Assembly: GCF_022539665.2 (NCBI RefSeq)
Contig: NC_081331.1
Span: forward strand, 7,595,534-7,659,533
Direction of reading: 5' to 3'
Length of the DNA: 64,000 nt
Source: Daphnia carinata
Taxonomy: Eukaryota > Arthropoda > Branchiopoda > Diplostraca > Daphniidae
Position numbers and translations under genes: made by a program. Below, piece by piece: positions 1 to 10,828 of this stretch. How positions within the stretch are numbered: the stretch's first letter is position 1; each line of letters starts with the position of its first letter. A model generated the notes under the pieces. That model saw only the letters and a list, made by a program, of their open reading frames with translations. It did not search any database and was not told the origin of the DNA.

Positions 1-483
1 AATACCTACTGGTAAAATGTCTGCTGGGGTAAATATAAATGCTGTATTAGGCGGGACATACGGAAATGAACCCTTCATCTGCGCTGCAATTACCATCGAC
101 GTCTGACGAGATAACGTCGTCTTTTTGACCGTTGTAACTGCCATATTCGGTACCTCAGAGATGGCTGATACCTGCTCATCCCTTGCTAGGTAAATACTTC
201 TGGCTTCTCCATCAAGCCGAAATCCGTGCTTCTGGATTGCATCCCATCCCTACATCATACAAATCGAAGTCAAGCTGACTGCAGATCACCTGACCTCTAG
301 GGGGTAACGTATTAAATAATCTCTCGTGGATAATACTTTTAGACGCGCCTGTATCAAATAATGCTTGTACCGGAATCTGAAAAATCTTCAATGGATTTCT
401 AGGGGTCGATTCATTCGTAATAGTGGTTAATTTCGCGACTTGTCGGGGTTTTATGCGAGGATCGTTATCAACTGACCCGAAGC
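1..483 (-). pseudogene. Gypsy A pol start: retropepsin domain, frameshifted
   Basis: The minus strand carries an aspartic protease signature, F-DTGAS-K, with catalytic DTGA at 355-344. It is followed by a hydrophobic stretch and, after a frame change, a sequence of GWDAIQKHGF type typical of the region after the retropepsin flap. The frame breaks at a run of three C on the plus strand (249-251): removing one base restores a continuous reading into the window edge. The pol frame is -1 relative to gag, the usual Gypsy arrangement, so translation would need ribosomal frameshifting near the gag stop at about 496. The enzyme would cleave the Gag-Pol polyprotein. Only the first 160 or so codons are in the window. 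Confidence 0.7.
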
Positions 484-495
484 TACAGTTGATAG

Positions 496-1743
496 CTACT
501 GGTTTCCCTGATGTTGAGGGGGGCCTGGAATATTGGACCGTTGAGAGTTTCTATATTTCGGACAGTTATTAGATTTATGCCCAATCTCGCGACAAGAATA
601 GCAGACGGGAGGCTGAGCTTGTTCCAGAGTTTGGCGCTGAAGTTGACGACAATTGGATTGAGTGTGTCCGCGGTAACCACAAAAATTAAAAATTATTACT
701 TGTTGATCTGATCTGTTATTACAATTGTTAGATGACCTCGGAAAAGATGGCATGCCTGGCGCAGATCTGTTTGGGAATCTAGCTGGTTGGTAAGAATTAT
801 TTGTGTTATTAGGGCGATAACTGGGAGGCCTCCAGCTTCTATCTTGATTAACGTTATTTGGCTGAAATGATACTTGTTTCCTATAAGGAACGCCTGGTGG
901 AGTAGAAGAACAATCTTTCCTATCCTTTTGGAGTTTTTTTACAGCCTGTGTGAGTTCGTGAAGAATATCCTTAATCTCATCTTTCTCCGGCTTTGGATTA
1001 TCCTCTTGCTTATGGCTATGGCGGACATTAGCAATGGCATTGTTTACAATTTCCTTCTGATCGATCAACATTTGCTTAAGTTCTCTTAATTCTGAATCTT
1101 TTGCGCCAAAGGATTCGTCAATTGCCCTAACAAATTCATGCTTCTTAATGTCTGTTTCCAAGGCTTCCAGCCGAACGGCGTAAACGCGAGTTGCTGCTAC
1201 GAGCTCGTGAAAATCTTTGAATTCCTTATATCTGACCTTAGCTTGCAATTTTGAATCCAATCCTTCAATAAATTTCTGCATGAGAATAACTGCGAAAGAT
1301 TTTTCCATATAACCATCAGGATATGCCTTTTTAAAAATTTCCTGTAGACGATGAGCATAGTCTGCAATTATTTCTCCAGGTTTACGTTTAGCTTTATTGA
1401 ATTTCTTAATGTATACATCAACATTTTCATCCCCGTGTAAGTGATCGAGCAAAGCCGTTTTAATGGAACCATAGTCGTATGGATGTTTTTTAATTAAGGT
1501 TTGTATGACTGAAAAAGCTTTATCTGTTAATTTTGCACGCATCATCTGAATAATTTTTCCTTCAGACCATCCTGCCCCATCAACTATACTCTCAAAAGAT
1601 TCTAGCAAAGAGTCAAAGCGAGAAATTGGACTTCCGGAAAAAGGAGGGAGAAGTTGTAAACGTGAAAAGGTATGCTGGTTGTTCTGCAAATCGTTCAAAT
1701 CATTAACTGTAGCTGCCCTGGTAGGGGAATAAGAGTAAGCCAT
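496..1743 (-). CDS. Gypsy A gag, capsid plus nucleocapsid, 415 aa
   Basis: Intact ORF starting at an ATG at 1743. Residues about 30-200 look like a retrotransposon gag/capsid domain, including a PPFSGSPISRFDSLLESF segment and a YAHRLQEIFKKAYP segment. A charged coiled-coil-like stretch follows at about 195-275, then a Pro/Asn/Arg-rich linker. The C-terminal quarter has two CCHC-type knuckles: one degenerate (FCGYRGHTQSNC, whose first Cys reads as Phe in the pattern) and one canonical (CYSCREIGHKSNNC). The protein would package element RNA in cytoplasmic particles. It overlaps no other real gene and is followed by protease in the -1 frame. Gypsy family is likely because of this gag type and the DTGA protease downstream. 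Confidence 0.85.
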   Translation of the reverse strand: MAYSYSPTRAATVNDLNDLQNNQHTFSRLQLLPPFSGSPISRFDSLLESFESIVDGAGWSEGKIIQMMRAKLTDKAFSVIQTLIKKHPYDYGSIKTALLDHLHGDENVDVYIKKFNKAKRKPGEIIADYAHRLQEIFKKAYPDGYMEKSFAVILMQKFIEGLDSKLQAKVRYKEFKDFHELVAATRVYAVRLEALETDIKKHEFVRAIDESFGAKDSELRELKQMLIDQKEIVNNAIANVRHSHKQEDNPKPEKDEIKDILHELTQAVKKLQKDRKDCSSTPPGVPYRKQVSFQPNNVNQDRSWRPPSYRPNNTNNSYQPARFPNRSAPGMPSFPRSSNNCNNRSDQQVIIFNFCGYRGHTQSNCRQLQRQTLEQAQPPVCYSCREIGHKSNNCPKYRNSQRSNIPGPPQHQGNQ

Positions 1744-1852
1744 ATTGTTGGTAAAAACGTTACAGGGGAGTTTGGAGCTCTGTGATGGTGAGATTGCGCG
1801 GTGCCCGGAATGCAGTTCGAAACTGGCCGGGATTCGCCAATATTGTTGTCGG

Positions 1853-3252
1853 TCAGTGGTATCGACGGTTTCTGAATCGTAGTCGTTCTGTCTGGTGCTT
1901 GTCTATCTGCTGTGATGATGTCGGACAAGTTGGGGTGATCTCCAGCTCTTCCTGGGTTTCCCGAATGGACGATAGCAACTGTTTCAATTGTTTGGCAGTC
2001 TGAGTGAGGACGTCTTTGATGATGGTCGATAGCTGCTTGTGGCACGGTCTTGCCACTCTCCGGAAGTGGGTCAATCTGTTCCCGAGGAGTATCAGTTCGG
2101 GTAACAGTGATTCCAAGCTGGTGATTGATTGTAGTTTCCTTATGAACGAGAGTAAGTATAGTATGGCCGCGAGAAGAGTCAGCTGGAAGTCCAACAAGGT
2201 TTTCTCCAGGTGGATCGAGAATTCGAATGTTTCCAGGATGACAAACTGGTATCGCCTCTCCTCCTCGCTGACTTGCGTCGTCACCTCGGCACAAAGCCGA
2301 AGAGGGTCGTGTCCTTCGCTGGTACGAGCGTCTGCAGTTCCTCTATGCTGTACGTTTGTCCTAACAGGAACGTCGTAAACTGTCTCGCATACGTCGTAAA
2401 GGACGTCGTCAACTCGGACGCTTGTTGATCCGCCTTCCGTGACGTTCGCTTTATCCGCCCGCTGGCCCTCACTTCTTGAATCGCAGCTAAGTATCTCAGG
2501 AATATCGTTGGCGTCTCCACGTCTGTCAGCAACTGCGGTTTGCCCAGGGGGCGGCTCCTCAGCACGAAATCGTTCCGTAGCCGGATCAGCTGGTCCCAAA
2601 TTTTCGGGTCGTGCGACTGGAAGTCCAACACCCTCTCCTTCAGGCACTTGCTAATATCAGGGACGGAATCGGACTCGACGGCGTCGGAAACACTTTGGAT
2701 GGATTGTTCTGGATTTCGTGGTATAGGTGATGGAGACTCAAGTTGAGGTGACCGTCCATTCACTGGGCTTTTCTTTTGGAAGAAGCTTAAAAGAGTACTC
2801 GAGAGAAGACTAGCCTTTGATTCGCTTTTCGCAGGTGATTTTGGAGGAGAAAGACGAGAAAAGAACTTAGCATAAACCGATCGTGGACGTTGAGTGGCTG
2901 CAGCAGTAGATTTAGCACACGTACCAGTTGTTTTAGTGGTGGGTTTAACGAACGGAGCCACTTCCTCATAAGCAGGATTCGACCGTAGTTTACTTAACTG
3001 AGTATTATCTGTCTGCACTTGTTTCAAAACGGGAGAAGCCGATTTATTAACAGCTTCAGTTTCTGTTTCTGACGCTTTACAGCCCTGAACTTTGTCTAAC
3101 GTGGACGAAGGGCGATCGGATAGTTTCTCAAAATCAATTAACTTAGCAACCGTTTCGTCGGAAATTTGTACCACTGGCGTTAGGGGAACAAGGGGGGTGC
3201 TTACAGGCGTGCGAGGTATCATAGGTCCGCCATAAATAACATCATCCGTCAT
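1853..3252 (-). pseudogene. Additional gag-like ORF of Gypsy A, frameshifted
   Basis: Begins with an ATG at 3252, only 19 bp inside the primer-binding site. The first 323 codons are open to 2281. The N-terminal half is Ser/Pro/Lys-rich and low in complexity; residues about 205-315 look helical. In the next frame coding potential continues from about 2330 to 1853 with a long amphipathic, Leu-rich, coiled-coil-like region that includes EERRYQF and KQLKQLLSSIRETQEELE. The two halves overlap near 2281-2330, suggesting one original protein of about 460 residues broken by a single indel. I do not recognise the family. By position it is either an N-terminal (matrix-like) part of Gag or an accessory ORF. 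It ends just before the ATG of the zinc-knuckle gag. Confidence 0.5.
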
Positions 3253-3270
3253 TGTGATTGAGTTCGAGAA

Positions 3271-3283
3271 ACCGCTGCCACCA
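3271..3283 (-). promoter_or_regulatory. Primer-binding site, tRNA-Leu type
   Basis: On the minus strand the 13 bases TGGTGGCAGCGGT are complementary to the 3' end (with CCA) of animal tRNA-Leu species whose acceptor begins GGCAGCG; the tRNA sequence is from memory. It sits 3 bases inside the proposed LTR end, where minus-strand DNA synthesis would be primed. Confidence 0.65.
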
Positions 3284-3286
3284 TAA

Positions 3287-4013
3287 TGTAAAGCCTCTTC
3301 CGTGAGGGAAGACGGACTTTACGGAATTAAGACAAGAAAAGATATTGAACTCAGAGGCGGTTTACCCACAATGACGTATGTGTTTATTGTAAGCTAAGAC
3401 ATAAGAATTAAAAAGACATGAGAACAAAAGACAAGAAGAAACATTCAAGAAACAAGTTAAAAGAGGGGACAATTTAACAGGGTCTTACCGTGAACTCACG
3501 AGTGAAAGAATGGAAGATAAACGACACAAGGCGAACCTGGAAGTCAGCTTCCACACGAGCGGTACACAACAAGAGTTCATTTACGCGAGAATTGACAATC
3601 AACGTCCGGAATAGCTCAGGACGAGAACGAGTTTTTACTCAAAGGTTTAGTTAAGGAAACATTAAGTTAGGCACAATACTACTCAATGAAGCGAGGAAGA
3701 TTGACGTAAGGCAACTACTTGGCACGGCTGCAACTACTTGTCTGATTTCCGTCAACTGCTAGATTTATCACGAAACTTTGCATATTGCAAAAGTGGCGTG
3801 ATTGGGCGGAGCTTGTGCATTCAGGCGGCAGCCAATAAAAAGATGCCGTTCGACGTGGCGTGATGTTGAGGGCGTATCGTCTGCGTGAGTCAGCTGAAGG
3901 TGTTCATTTGGGTCAGCTGCACTGCGTATATGGTGTTGCAATTGCCATGTCCAGACTTGTGTTTACTACTGAAGCAAAAGCGAGAAAAAGTTAAAGTATT
4001 CGGCTTCGTTACA
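3287..4013 (-). repeat. 5' LTR of Gypsy A (proposed limits)
   Basis: On the minus strand the segment starts TGTAACGAAGCC and ends GGCTTTACA, giving TG...CA ends with a short imperfect inverted repeat; the inner end is 3 bases from the primer site. A minus-strand AATAAA-type signal lies near 3383, close to the inner end, as expected for the R/U5 region, and a GGTAAGACC splice-donor-like site is at about 3487. The outer end is less certain because the partner LTR and the target duplication lie outside the window. Confidence 0.55.
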
Positions 4014-5127
4014 GTAGCTTTGTTAACGTCAAGTGCAAAGCTTCCTGAAATTTCAGTGTTGTATGTAATATATAATTAGGTAACCAATAGCTCCTTGAAA
4101 ATGTGCGTAAGGTGGAAAACAAGACACGGAGGACGTCAAGAATCATATATAAATGCGGGAAAAATGTGACGTCTTTCCAGAGATGTAGGTGGCCCTTTCG
4201 GAATAAAAGTGAGGTTATTAGTTCCGCTTCCTCTTTAACAAAAGCCACGTCATAACTATTGAAACTTTACTCATAGATGTTCCTACGAAAGTTGTAGGCT
4301 ACATTTTGGTTCTACTTAAATCATCTTTCGGTTTGGTGAAAAGCGCTCCTACCCTACAAAACCGACAGCTTCCATCGCCTGGCATAGTTATAGCTGCAGG
4401 GTTTTATTGTAAAATTATTGTTTTATTGGAATCTTTGTAACTGTGAAAAGAATTGAAAATGTGATGAAGAAATAAATGGTATTTGAATCAAGAATGAATT
4501 ATAGTAGTCCTTTTTTGTCCTTTCTTCAGACGATATTTAGTTAAAGATTATAATATTGTTTCTATAAACATTTTTTATCAAATGTTAATAATAATAAACT
4601 AGTCTTCATGTTAACATTCGTTCCCAGCACCCACCAAAAGCCCCGCGGAACTCATTATTTTTGTTCTTACCATGTAGGTCTTCATCTATGGTTTTATGGC
4701 AAATAGTATTTTTTTATTATAAAAGGTACGTATCTTAAATTATCTATACATAATATTTTTCTTATTTATCAGTGTATTAAGGGGTACTTTAGCGAAAGCG
4801 CCCCCCCCCTGCCCCCGAGAACTCCCATGGAATACAGACATCAGTCAGGGGGTAAGGGCGATACTAGGACTGGAAACGCCACTAACAAAATGTCGAGGGC
4901 TAAAAACCAAACACTGTTTAAGCAAAATAGAACTTTTATGCATGAGCTGTATCAAGCAATAGATAGACCATGTAATCGTGCAAAAACATTACAAATATGA
5001 ATTCAAACAAAAAAGTTATGATTGAATGATTATACGAGCAATTAATAGCGCTGTTTGGATTGCGGAAAACTACATAAGCCGTACGGTACTTCTTCTCCGA
5101 CATTGGACATTTAGGATATTAATGAAA
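4014..5127. other. AT-rich stretch with no recognised gene
   Basis: No ORF of coding character on either strand. Contains a C9 run near 4800-4810 and several AT-rich palindromic patches. Nothing else identified. Confidence 0.5.
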
Positions 5128-5130
5128 GAC

Positions 5131-5282
5131 AAATAGGACCATTACCAAGATGAAATAGGACCCTTATGAGGAAGAAATAGGACCCTCTAAAAATGTTTAT
5201 AAACTAGGTCCTAATTCTCCAGGTCCTATTTCCCCAGGTCATATTTTGAGGTCCTAAATCTTCGGGTCCTATTTCTCCAGCA
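5131..5282. repeat. Palindromic AAATAGGACC / GGTCCTATTT repeat cluster
   Basis: Three forward copies of (A)AATAGGACC (5131-5195) face four or more inverted GGTCCTA(T/A)TT copies (5205-5282), forming a small foldback. The core resembles the GAAATAGGACTG / CAGTCCTATTTC motif in the larger MITEs at 12.9, 18.9, 47.2 and 60.8 kb, so it may be a distant or shortened relative. Confidence 0.55.
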
Positions 5283-6417
5283 ATAATTGAATGCTTCTGT
5301 TTAGGGCATGTAAGCTGGACAGCATTTTATGTAGACAAGGCCAGGGCCTGTAGCATTGTTCTTGGAGGTTTTGAGAGCTTTGATAAGTTATCGTCTGGGA
5401 TTTCATTATTTAGCGATATCTTACATTTTTTAGAGCTTTTCTAGAGCCATTTCTAGAGCTTTTGTAACTTGTTGCATTAGGGCCTCGGATGTTGCATCCC
5501 TTTAATTATTTGAATGGGATGTCTGTGTATTAAATATCTCAATAATTTATGCTTCAAATGGTCATCTGTGTAGTCCAGAAGGGCTACAAAGACGCAAACT
5601 TTGTTGAAGATTTTGATGAAATCAGCTAGCTGATGGCTTACCCGAGGACTAACGCGTCCACATTGTCATGTACTATGGACTCAGTTAGGTGCCATAAGTA
5701 GATATTTCATCCTTCCAATGTATATTTGTGTGTAATGGAACACCCTCAAGAAAATTCGTTTCCCAGCACTCGGTCCAATGTTTAAACCAGTACGCGCTGA
5801 AGAGCAGGATATCAGGAAGGCACCAGATCACGGCTGCATTGTCAGGGGCAGAAGTGATTTAAACTAAAGTGAAATAATACGTTTTTGATTATTTGAATTC
5901 CTCTGTGGGAAGTATTTCATGTTTTCGTTCATTAATACTGTGACTGTCTCATAGGCCTTGGACGGGTTAACAATGTTTTTCAAATGTCAAACAACCAGTG
6001 AGCCTCGTTCCATGCATTCCATTTTCCCCATTTTAAGGACGAATCTGTTCTGTGAGTCGAAATTCAGAATGCACACAAGAATGGAAGGAAGTTAGGAATG
6101 TTATCACTCTCCCAGTACGGGAAGTCATCAAATAAACCGGATAGTCGAGATCTAATGTACGACTGCGGAGCATACGGCTGGGCGTACGGCTGGACCCGAA
6201 GCATATTCTGGTAACTAAATTTTTCGGAGTTGCTAAAACTCAATTTGTGTGCGAATTGTAAGATCGCATGACCTGTTTGGTTGTCTTCGATGCCCAGGTG
6301 TTCAAAAACTTTTATGTACGTTGAAATCATCACCGACGATAGCTGGTCCGGGACATACATTGAAAATATTTGTAACGTCTTCGGTGCTGTAGTTATTTGC
6401 ATGGGACTATACACATA
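5283..6417. other. No recognised gene; one doubtful minus ORF
   Basis: Mostly AT-rich single-copy-looking sequence. A 128-codon minus ORF at 6450-6064 overlaps the hAT element boundary at 6426. Its sequence has no domain I recognise. I treat it as unsupported. Confidence 0.4.
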
Positions 6418-6425
6418 TAGGAGGG
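6418..6425. repeat. 8-bp target-site duplication of the hAT element
   Basis: TAGGAGGG here is repeated exactly at 7309-7316 on the other side of the element. Confidence 0.93.
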
Positions 6426-7308
6426 CAGGGTTGGAAGCGATACTTTGCAAAAGTATCGGTATTGCGGTACAGATACTTCCATTTTCGAAAAATTTATCGC
6501 GATAGCGGTACTATCGCGATACTACTTTCAAGTATCTCACGCGATATCGATACCGATACTTTTACTTTCTCAACGCCATCTATGAGTGCAATTTATTACA
6601 ATTTTTTTTCGTTAGATGGCGTTAATCAACATTTCAGCTATCGTAGTTTTATGGGACTTACGCTTTTTTTATCAGTTGACCAACAAAATATGAATACAAT
6701 AATATTTTGCATTTGTTTTATTGTTTCTTTTTATTGTAAATCATTTTTTACTTTTAAAAACAATATTTCTCAAAATTTGCGTCAGAATGACGATTCCTCG
6801 GTGGACGAAAAATATTTCCGCCAACGCTGAAAAGCCTTTCGACTGAAGCCGACGAAGGCAGTGGTGCGTTGTATTTAATAAGCATCGATTTTATTGAAGA
6901 GTAAAAAATATATATCCTGGAAAAGATATATATCCTGTCAACAAATATTCATTCCACATCATTCATTATCACATCATTCCATATAATTCCACATTCCAAA
7001 AGTAGGAAATTTCTAATTGACACTTGTTTGTTGAAGAAAAAATTCTGAACTGACAGTAACAATGTAAGGACACGGAATCGGCTGCAGCAGAAGACGCACT
7101 GTAAGGACTGGAAGATTCAAATTTTTAAGTTATAGTAGAACAATCTGTTGGCAGAAATAGTAGTCACATTTTTGGCTCCTAGATGGCGCCAAATTTTAAA
7201 AGTATCGGGATTGTAAGTCAAAATTTATGATCTGATACCGGTAACGATACTTTTAAAAAAGAAATATCGCGGTACCGTTACCGGTAGTATCGCGATAGTC
7301 CAACCCTG
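6426..7308 (-). mobile_element. hAT transposon, internally deleted, 883 bp
   Basis: The ends are CAGGGTTGGA and TCCAACCCTG, a perfect 10-bp terminal inverted repeat of hAT type, flanked on both sides by the identical 8-bp target duplication TAGGAGGG (6418-6425 and 7309-7316). The subterminal 100 bp at each end is packed with inverted copies of AGTATCG / GCGATA / GGTACCG motifs, probable transposase-binding repeats. The minus strand still encodes a relic of the hAT C-terminal dimerisation domain at 6870-6754, so this is a deletion derivative of an autonomous element and not an unrelated MITE. It cannot make transposase itself. Confidence 0.93.
6754..6870 (-). pseudogene. hAT transposase C-terminal (hATC) domain relic
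   Basis: About 38 codons read without a break on the minus strand. They contain the sequence [20 protein letters not shown], the hallmark of the hATC dimerisation motif (P-x-SxxxERxFSxxGxIxxxxR), followed by N-R-x-S-D-x-N-F-E-K, after which a stop appears. The rest of the transposase (zinc finger, RNase H-like core with DDE residues) is absent. It lies in the middle of an element with perfect hAT ends, which confirms the orientation of the parent gene. Confidence 0.88.
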
Positions 7309-7316
7309 TAGGAGGG

Positions 7317-9050
7317 ATATCTCACTCGTGAATAGGTTGTGAATTGCGGTGTCTAGTACTTGCTGGTTTCGATTTGAAGTGGGAGCTATGATTGATGATT
7401 TTCCATGATGATTTTCCTACTCCACCGTAACCAACGGGTCAATTTTCATAAATTAGGATGTTGGAAAATAATGTTTCGATCATGTCCATTGTGGCTGTCT
7501 GATTTCAGTGTATCTCTCTAGGGAGAATGATCGGGAGGTTGTGCCTTGCCAGGTACTGAAAATTTAGGTTTCGTTTTGATTCTTTTAAGCTGTTATCATT
7601 CCATTCGATAATATCCGACTATTTGTTACAACAGTTGATAACTGGCTCAGGGTGCATCGATGTTGATTCATTGATGGTGTTAGCGGGTGACTGAAGAGAC
7701 GTATGGTCTGTAAAGAAAACTTGCTGTTTTTCTGCGAAATAGTTGCAAATTTCTTCGAGAAGAGGGTTTACGCGGAGCTAGTCCTGCAACCCTTGGAGCA
7801 ATCGTATCTAGGGATGATTTCTTGAGAGTCAGGACTTTGGTATTCGCATTGCAATTTTGTAGTATATAAAATACTGCAGTGAGTGAGGTATAGCTTTGAA
7901 ATTTCTTTTTATATCAGAGATTGACGATTGGAGTGTTTCTAGCTCTTGAATCAGAATGGCGGCTTTGATTTTTATGGCTTCATTTTGTAGAGATGAATCA
8001 TTTTCCTCTGATGGTACACAAGAAGGCATTTTTATGTGAGAGCTGATATCGTGAAATTTTATACGTTATTTACCGATGCCTCAACTGGAGATCTAGAGAG
8101 TGAATTTGAGTTTCCACAGATTTTTAGAATGAGCAAAGTTTAGGAATCTTGGCTTTTCCAGGTAGTCGGGCCAGTTTCTGTCGCCTGCCTAGTGAAATGC
8201 GTTACCACAGCTGCGAATAAAGTTGCGGCAGAGCATGTCGGAACAGGCGTTCGTATTTTCGTAGAATGATTCTGTTTTGCAGAATGATTGTGGATGACAG
8301 TTTCCGGATGGAGGTCCTAGGAACCAGCAATTTTTTCAAAGTAGCGGGCGTTGACCATGCAATTTGATTTGTGACTAGGACCCTTGCTCTAGGCGGGTAG
8401 TCAGAGATGAGAGTGACATATTCTGAATCGGTGAGTGTCACCATCTTTCTTTTTTAATCTTTTTGCTTTGACTACTTCATATGAGGCTAATTCGACTACG
8501 ATTTCCTCTTCTTGGTCTGCTACTGATACAACGAAGATTTGCTTTGGCTCCATTTTACATCTAGTACGGAATATGATCAAGGTTTTTTAAGTTCAGAAGT
8601 AGGTTTCTTGTCACCTCATCCGGGCCGTCTACGAATAGATCTCCATCGCGGTGATACGATAAGAGGCTTACGAGAATACGATGAATACTTTTCTAAAGCA
8701 CTTATGATCGGTTACAGTGATAATGAAAGGTAATAGAGGGGGAGGTGAACGACAGTCTGTAGAGAAGTGGTTGTCAATGGATGAAAAAGAGTTGTTTCCA
8801 GGCCGCTTGACTGGAGTTGGTTCCAACGGTGAACGTATGGTGAACGTAAAAACGTATGTGAAGAGGCGATTATCATATAAGTTGTCGCAAGCTGTACTTG
8901 TGTTTAGTAGGCTTATTCAGTTCTCTGTAGCGCCTAGAGGCAGTTCGTTTTCCGCTTTTCATGTTTTACTTTTTTTACTTATCTGTATTCGTGCCATACT
9001 ACACAAGACAATATCAAACTCATAGAATGTTCGAACGAAATGCAGTCTCG
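7317..9050. other. No recognised gene; several short ORFs of unknown nature
   Basis: Minus ORFs at 8444-8202 and 8029-7829 (80 and 66 codons) lie in the same direction and might be remnants of one older gene, but no motif is recognisable. Plus ORFs at 8539-8733 and 8717-9025 lead toward the env remnant and could contain its decayed 5' part; this is not supported by any motif. Confidence 0.35.
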
Positions 9051-9059
9051 GATTTCATA

Positions 9060-10828
9060 AAATTCGAGCGGAGCAAGTGATCAAGCGTGTCACCAACTGG
9101 GTGGACGAAAGTCTTCGGGCATTTGACAATGTCGCGACGGCCAATTTCCCAATGGAAGTAAAGCCATTCTTGGAGGGGCCTGCGTTCAATTTGGTGGAAA
9201 TCAAGTCCAGAGCGGAGCGTCGGCGGCAGGAGTTCAGGGAGTTGGAGAGAGCCCTGAAAGGCGATGGAACCCGGAGGAAGCGCGGGATGTTCGACGCTGG
9301 AGGCAAATTACTTAGCTGGAAATTTTGGACCGCTACCACCCAGGAGCTAGAGTCGGTGCATTCAAGGCTCGAATCTTTCGACAAGAAGGGCCTGGAAGTA
9401 GTGCATCTTCTTCAGGAGCAAGCAACACTCCTGAATGTCACGTTGGGACACCTGGCGGAACATGAGGCAGAGATTAACATCTTGATAGCGACCTCGGGAC
9501 AGATGCGCCACGAACAAGCTCAGCTGAGAAAGGCTTTCAACGAGAGCTGGACACACCTGGCGAGAGAATTGCTTTATCTCAGAAAGTGGCGAGATCCATC
9601 GAGAAAGCTAATCGCGCTCTGGACTGGACGGCGGAAGTCCTGCATGGATGGCAGACTGGGCTAGCGGACGCAGCAATAGGGAAGCTGTCACCCCTGATGT
9701 GCCCCCCGAACGTACTGACTCAAGCGTTGGAGTCCGTTTGACAGACGTTACCCCAAGGATGGGGGCTGACACCGGCCCTTCAAGGGGGTAATGGCTGGAG
9801 GGCCTACGAAGAGGCTAGGGTGGAGGCGGCACTGGCAAACGGCAACATTCGGTTGTTTATTCATTTACCAGTATTTGAATTTAATTATGCTTTGCAGATT
9901 TATAGTGTGTGTGTGTGTGTGTCCCCAATGCCAGTGGCCACCAGCAAAGGGGAATCGATGTCCCACTCCTACGCTGGGTTAGCTCCGTATCTGGGAGTGT
10001 CGCCGGATCGCCAACTGTTTGTGGAATTCAACGCCGATGAAGCGCGAAAATGTGCGCCATTCATGGGCAGTGTGTGCCCTTTCCTGAAGCCCATTGACCG
10101 AAAAGGAAGGATGAAGACCTGTACGGCGGCTGTATTTCTACAGGAGCAGGAAGCCATTCAGAAGAACTGCCGGCTGGACAGTAAAAAGTGGAATGGCATA
10201 GATCTGTTTTATGTCGGAGGACGAAAGTGGGGCTACGCGGGGAAGGACAATGTGACTATAGTGCTCCAGTGCCCTGGTAAAAGGATCGGCGGAATAGGTT
10301 TGCCACAAGTTCTGCCCGCAGCGGGGGTGATAAGAATCCCAAGACTTTGTTCGGCAACCTCAGATGACTGGGTTCTGCAAGCGAGCTTTCGACGGATGCT
10401 GCCAATGAACGTCACAAACGTCATTGACGAAGAAGCGGCCGGGATGCTGAGCAGCTTGCTGGTGCCGGTGATGGAGCAACGGCAACCGGTGGTAATGAGC
10501 CCAATATTGGAGCATTCACCATCAGCGCTTCGCCCACCAACGCGGATAGACCAAAGCGACCAAAGCGGTCGAAAGCCTACGCCGACAATGGGAGGAAGAA
10601 GAGAACGTCAAGCGGTACCCATTTGAGTGGGTTATTGGATTTCTGTTCCCAGTGCCTCTGATTATTTATCTGATATTTGAATATCGGAGGTTGAGGAACC
10701 ATGTCGATATCCTGTTATTGGCTCGCGCCACTGAAGTGCGAGATCCCAAAAACGGGACAAATCCGATTCCAGCACGGTGGCGGGAACCTCGTCGGAAGGC
10801 TTTGAACTCTCCACAATTAATGGCATAA
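9060..10828 (+). pseudogene. Errantivirus-type envelope glycoprotein remnant
   Basis: Plus-strand remains of a retroviral-type Env of the insect errantivirus / baculovirus F-protein group, a membrane fusion protein. Visible features: a basic furin-like cleavage site (RRKRG) at about 9270-9285, directly followed by a Gly/Phe-rich segment in the place of a fusion peptide; a helical region (about 9300-9560); a Cys-containing ectodomain (about 10040-10430); and a hydrophobic membrane anchor near 10630-10690 with a basic cytoplasmic tail ending in TAA at 10826-10828. Breaks: a frame change near 9600-9650, an in-frame TGA near 9738, a (GT)9 run at 9905-9922, and another frame change near 10560-10610. 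The signal peptide was not found. No gag or pol is adjacent, so this is an isolated fragment of a Gypsy-like element. Confidence 0.75.
9905..9922. repeat. (GT)9 microsatellite inside the env remnant
   Basis: Nine GT units in an otherwise complex coding-derived sequence. It reads as alternating Val/Cys codons, which is not expected in Env and suggests expansion after inactivation. Confidence 0.85.

Larger units (their letters stand above)
1..4013 (-). mobile_element. Gypsy-type LTR retrotransposon A, 5' part only
   Basis: Minus-strand LTR element that runs off the left edge of the window. In reading order it has an LTR (4013 to 3287), a primer-binding site, a gag-like ORF (3252 to about 1853, frameshifted), a gag with two zinc knuckles (1743 to 496) and the start of pol with an aspartic protease motif. 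Gag followed by protease in a different frame is the usual Gypsy layout. Reverse transcriptase, integrase and the second LTR would lie outside. The unusual part is about 1.5 kb of coding-like sequence between the primer site and the zinc-knuckle gag. Family assignment rests on the gag and protease motifs and is likely but not proven without the RT. Confidence 0.8.

Noticed and set aside
2004-2378. Plus-strand ORFs opposite the Gypsy A gag-like ORF
   Set aside because: They lie antisense to a better supported coding region and have no motif.
4797-4815. C9 run and nearby GC-rich patch
   Set aside because: Simple homopolymer, possibly an assembly-prone site, without associated structure.
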